Positions 56,058-60,000 of a stretch of DNA of 60,000 nt are shown piece by piece (within the stretch, counting starts at the first letter, position 1; each line of letters starts with the position of its first letter). The notes beneath the pieces are model-generated. The model had not been told where the DNA came from and ran no database searches. It saw only the letters and a program-made list of their open reading frames with translations. The stretch covers positions 5,086,001 through 5,146,000 of the forward strand of contig OU612073.1 of assembly GCA_914767715.1 (NCBI GenBank), in the 5' to 3' direction. Made by a program: the position numbers and the translations under genes. This DNA comes from Membranipora membranacea (Eukaryota > Bryozoa > Gymnolaemata > Cheilostomatida > Membraniporidae).

Positions 56058-57282
56058 AGGAGGGTCTATGAAACTGGCTGCAGAATGAAAAATACATAAT
56101 TAGTTCTGTATAAACAGTTCTGACATAACGACATTTGACTTGAAACAACCAGTAACGTTAAAAAATATTTTGGGGCATCCTTTGACGCTAAGAAACAAAG
56201 AGTAAATTTGCACATTAAAACATCGACAACCTGGTTTTGTATTCAACATGATATGTGCACAATATGATACAGAAACAGTCACATTTACAAGTGCATTTAT
56301 ATGAAATAATCCCTTTGGATTGACTAAGAAGGCCTAATGAACCGTCCCCTTACCCTGTATGGCACGCATTCGATGATCCTCTCCTATGTAGAATGTGTCA
56401 TTGAAACGATAGATAGTTTGAGGATTTTCAAATTGACAGACGCTGAAGTTTCCATCCACATGACCGGAGGCGCCATTACAAATTGTTGAAGTTGTGTTTG
56501 TGTTCATGTCTAGAATACGCAGAACATCATTACCTCGATCCACCAAGAGCAGGCGCTTAGGATCAAGATATACAAATCTTTGCGGCTCTCTGAATAAGGC
56601 TTCAGTAAACGGGCCATCAAGGAGGCCTCTCTCAAACTTCCCTGTTATAACGGTAAGAGTCTTAGCTATATAGTCGTATTTAACGAGAGCACATCTGAGA
56701 TAAGTGTAGAGATCTCCAGTTCTTGGGTCCTGTAGGAGGCCTTTCGGGCGATAGAGAGGATCAAGGGAGGCAAAGCTCACCAGGGTAGATACAATCAAAG
56801 AAGTGGAGTTTATTAGTCGTAGGTATCCATTTTGGTTCTCTTTATCAGTTACTATGTACATCTCGGAATCCATGAGATCAGAAATAATGTCATTAGGCTG
56901 ATAGAATAATGCCTGGTCTGCCGGGCCATTGCGAAAGCCTCTGTTAGTACAATTTCCAGCATATCTCTGTGTCTGATTTGTGTGACGGTCAATTGTCCTA
57001 AAGCAATCATTCGCCCAGTCAATGGCGATTATGATTGATGCATTGGGCTGCAGATAGCCTATGATCCATCGGAATCTAGCATCAGACCCGATCCCTTCTC
57101 TGTAGGATCCAAAGTTCCTGACACCAGCAATTCTGTGTGAGGTTTTCATGTCCGTTGTTAGGATCTCATTCTTATCCGTGAAAAGAATGTTACCCGGAAT
57201 GAATGCATCTTCTTGTATGGCGATAACTCCACCATGCCTACCAGTGATGGGTGTTGTTGTGACAGTGCTGTTCTCATCAAAC
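54721..57282 (-). CDS. NHL-like single-pass receptor with multi-tyrosine tail, copy 3 (5' part beyond window)
   Basis: Exons are 57282-56354, 56077-55756 and 55183-54721, all in phase. The ectodomain part I compared is the same protein as copy 1. The stalk has the longest ACA run, about 15 codons. The tail shares R, E, G and N substitutions and the short ending (NYTNVRRY) with copy 2, but V and R residues with copy 1, and has its own NSEEHRA. The transmembrane helix and the Y-x-N motifs (YIEN, YLNP) are kept. The 5' exons should lie beyond base 60,000. Confidence 0.75.
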
Positions 57283-57425
57283 CTGAAATGAATCCAAAGA
57301 GAATTTCACTTATTTTGATTACTCACATTGATAGGTGGTAGTTTGACATCGAGCTGTTTATATATAATAGGTTAACGAGAAATGGAGTCGGCCAGACAGT
57401 CTCCCAGGCTAATATAGAACAAGTA

Positions 57426-57520
57426 CGATCCAATTTGCCCTCAGTCCGGTCGTTCCGACTTTACTGATGAGCTGCGATGGCTCAAACCTAAATGCAGGCG
57501 AATTGTATGATGCTTGATCC
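57426..57520 (+). repeat. Structured ~100-bp element, unit 3 copy
   Basis: It is nearly identical to 27992-28086, including GATGAGCTGCGATGGCTC. Confidence 0.65.
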
Positions 57521-58357
57521 AGACTGTGATTTAGTTTAAAGTATTGTACTTATTGGAGGACACTGGTTGGTGCTGTGTCATGAACAGTTTCTAGTCATGC
57601 TGTTGACAGCAACACGGAGAGAATCACAGAGTTGGTTGATTATCAAATTCTAGTCTTTCTTCAATTAGTATGTGTATCTAATACGTCACCCAGCTTGACT
57701 TGATCCAACATGAAAAAATTACAAGTTGACCAAAATTCTTTGAATCTCCGAGTACACTGATTATAACAATAATATTATCATTATAACATTTTAAATGTGG
57801 CAAGCAGTAGTATCTCCTATTTGTGTGATGACTGATAAAAGTGGTGCTGCGCACATAATACATGTTTTAAATTTGTTATATAACAACGGATACATTTATA
57901 GAGAGACAATTTAAAGTGTCTCAGCTATGATAAACTTGTAAGCGATGCCACTGAGATGCTTAGGACATTAGTAATAACTAGTGATAGCATAATGCAACTC
58001 AATTAAACTTGCAATTGAATATGATTATCTCTATATTCGACATAATCAGTTTTTATATGCATGGTAATATGTTTTAGACCAAATCTATAACTCAATCTGA
58101 ATCTTGAGTACACTGATTATAACAATAATATCATCATTACAACATTTTAAATGTGGCAAGCAGTAGTATCTCCTATTTGCATGATGACTGATAAAGGTGG
58201 CACTGCGCACATAATAAATATTTTTAATATGTTATATAAGAAAGAATACATTTATAGAGAGACATTTTTAAGCCGCCTCAGCCTTCTATAGCTATGATAA
58301 ACTTGTTAGCAATCCACTGGGATGATTAGTACAGGCAAAGATTATAAATACTAAGAT

Positions 58358-58644
58358 CACTGAATTAGATTCTTCTCTTAGAATGGAAATAGTATCATAG
58401 CGTTATACGGTTAGGACACTAAACACAGGGACCCATCTGACTGTTATCTTATTGGCTGTCCCTAGTAGCATGAATAATTAGCCTGAGAAATTGTCTTGTT
58501 TACAAAATTGCAAACAGTAATTATACCCCTACAGTGTCGATGATTAGGGCATTTCTAGATTGCTACTAGGGACTGGCTATTTTTGCAAGCCCTTTGTTTT
58601 GCAAAAGAAAGCTAATGATGCTATTCCAGATATGGAATTCAATG
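58358..58644. mobile_element. 287-bp non-autonomous element with 8-bp target duplication (hAT-like)
   Basis: The segment is flanked by perfect ACTAAGAT repeats at 58350-58357 and 58645-58652. Units 1 and 2 have the empty site with a single ACTAAGAT (at 44047 in unit 2). Its ends, CACTGAATT and AATTCAATG, are imperfect inverted repeats. The 8-bp duplication is the size made by hAT-type transposases. It has no coding capacity. Confidence 0.82.
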
Positions 58645-60000
58645 ACTAAGATGTGACACTCCTATCAAACTCCGTCATTGGTACAGGTGTAGTCTGAGCC
58701 CCCCAGACTTTTGCCCCTTGCCCGACGGCCCCCCGGCTAGTACAAGTGTAGTAGTGCTAGTATATTACAACTCAATTAAACTTGCAATTGAAATGATCAT
58801 TTCTATATTCGACATAATCAGTTTTTATATGCATGGTAATATGTTTTATACCATATCTATAACTTAATCCGCAAAATACAAGTTTTTTATAGTTATGGAA
58901 AATGGCATTGGGTAAACAAGGGTTTAGGTAGCAAGGGCACTATAGCAATAGAAATTTGGTATTTGACATACTTAATCATTGATATAATTGCTTCTCCAAT
59001 GTCGTCAGTTTGGCAGTTTGCTGTCTTGTGTCAGCATTTAGCATGTCTGGATCATTGGAGCATATAGTCAGCACAAAGCAACCGAATACACACGTCAAGG
59101 TCAAACAGCAAAACTCTGCCATCAAATTTTTAAAAGAATAATATGTTATGCAAATTATAATTGTGCAGTCAAATAGAGGGTTCTCAGTGAGTTGTTAATT
59201 GAGTCAGTTGATAAACACCTCAATAATATGATAATGTGGGCAAAGATTTGGAGGCAATAGAAAAGCAGTGAACTTTGTAATTGCATATTGTTGAACAATA
59301 ACAACGCTAAGATATTCTTATTTCTGGCCTTCAAGATGTTTGCGCCTTATTGTTAAAAGCATCGAATAATTTTCATTTGAAATGTCACAGCGATGATTTT
59401 CAAAAGCAAATTGAGTCAGAGACAGCTTCCTGAGATCCATGAGCATAAAGCTCAATGAGTACTGCAACCTATTTTTCGCAACACCGTATAGTGTTAGTGA
59501 TAGAATAAAATCAATCAATCAAAAATAATCCCAACCCAACGGGCCAACACTAGTCTGAGTCCCCAGACTTTTGCCCCCGCCTGACACCCCCCCCCCCACC
59601 ACTACAGATTGTCAGACAGTACGTATTGTTAACTTACTGTAAATAAGGAATAGATTCTCCTATGCTGCTTGTCACCAGACAGAACTGAAAAAGAAACAAA
59701 AGATTGTAAAAATTCAGTGGCAGCTGCCTGATATGGTTGAAGTTGTAAGTTGATAAAGTTTACTATCTTGGTCTGTAAATGGTCAACCCAGACATTAGAG
59801 TTTGAGCCAAGCTAGATTTCTAAAATGTTTAACTTGTCACCAAGAATTGATCTTGCCCGAATATAAAGGTCAAGACAAAAAAAAGTTGTAAACATTCACA
59901 AGAGATATTGTGATATTCAAATTAAAGAACGCATTTTCTGGTGAGATATCATCCAGCGGATATTATTGCCAACACCCCAACCATGCAAAGCACCAACAAA

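Larger units (their letters stand above)
54016..60000. repeat. Tandem unit 3 (cut by the window end)
   Basis: This unit repeats units 1 and 2 from their left edge. The last base corresponds to about 31440 of unit 1. Confidence 0.9.
57283..60000. other. Intron of receptor 3, with partial duplications
   Basis: Bases to about 57990 follow unit 1. About 57990-58120 and 58120-58350 then repeat segments in the unit 2 style, so the ATTTATAGAGAGACA stretch occurs twice (near 57893 and 58250). A 287-bp insertion follows at 58358-58644. No exon is certain in this stretch; a candidate small exon equal to 31118-31072 lies near 59635-59685. Confidence 0.55.

Noticed and set aside
24443-60000. The repeated array as a CRISPR-like or satellite locus
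   Set aside because: Units are 14-15 kb, carry spliced eukaryotic genes, and have no short regularly spaced repeats.

Overview
This is nuclear DNA from an invertebrate animal. It is AT-rich, most genes are split by GT-AG introns, and the genes match metazoan families: OTUD3, DDX19/DDX25, UBXN10, an IGF-binding-like cysteine-rich protein and MFSD4B-like transporters. A sponge or another early-branching marine animal fits best, but the sequence alone does not fix the species. I see no rRNA, intact tRNA, CRISPR or bacterial operon structure.

Bases 1-24,400 look like ordinary single-copy gene territory. A small secreted cysteine-rich gene (382-1593, +) is followed by a 7-exon OTUD3-type deubiquitinase (12558-2767, -). 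A 12-exon DEAD-box mRNA-export helicase of the DDX19/DDX25/Dbp5 group follows (13977-20985, +), then a 3-exon UBX-domain p97 cofactor like UBXN10 (24141-22077, -). In these three larger genes every exon junction I checked keeps phase. Introns and spacers carry tRNA-derived repeats, short hairpins and a structured ~100-bp element.

Bases 24,443-60,000 hold a recent tandem triplication. Unit 1 runs 24,443-about 40,060, unit 2 about 40,062-54,015, and unit 3 from about 54,016 past the window end. Each unit starts with the 3' end of a minus-strand gene for a single-pass membrane protein. That protein has an NHL/beta-propeller-like glycosylated ectodomain, a threonine-rich stalk, one transmembrane helix and a cytoplasmic tail with about eleven tyrosines, but no kinase domain. 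Units 1 and 2 also carry two opposed gene fragments related to the MFSD4B/NaGLT1 sugar transporters. The plus-strand copies are frameshifted or have lost 5' exons. The minus-strand copies keep long open frames but no N-terminal exons were found.

The units differ by a 1.6-kb deletion in unit 2, a 1.7-kb terminal-inverted-repeat element in unit 2, a 287-bp element with 8-bp target duplication in unit 3, an inverted rearrangement inside an intron of unit 1, different stalk lengths, and a different tail end in receptor 1. Receptor 3 is a mosaic: its ectodomain equals copy 1 while its tail end follows copy 2, which suggests gene conversion. The best candidate for undescribed biology here is this expanding phosphotyrosine-tail NHL receptor family with its linked transporter remnants.
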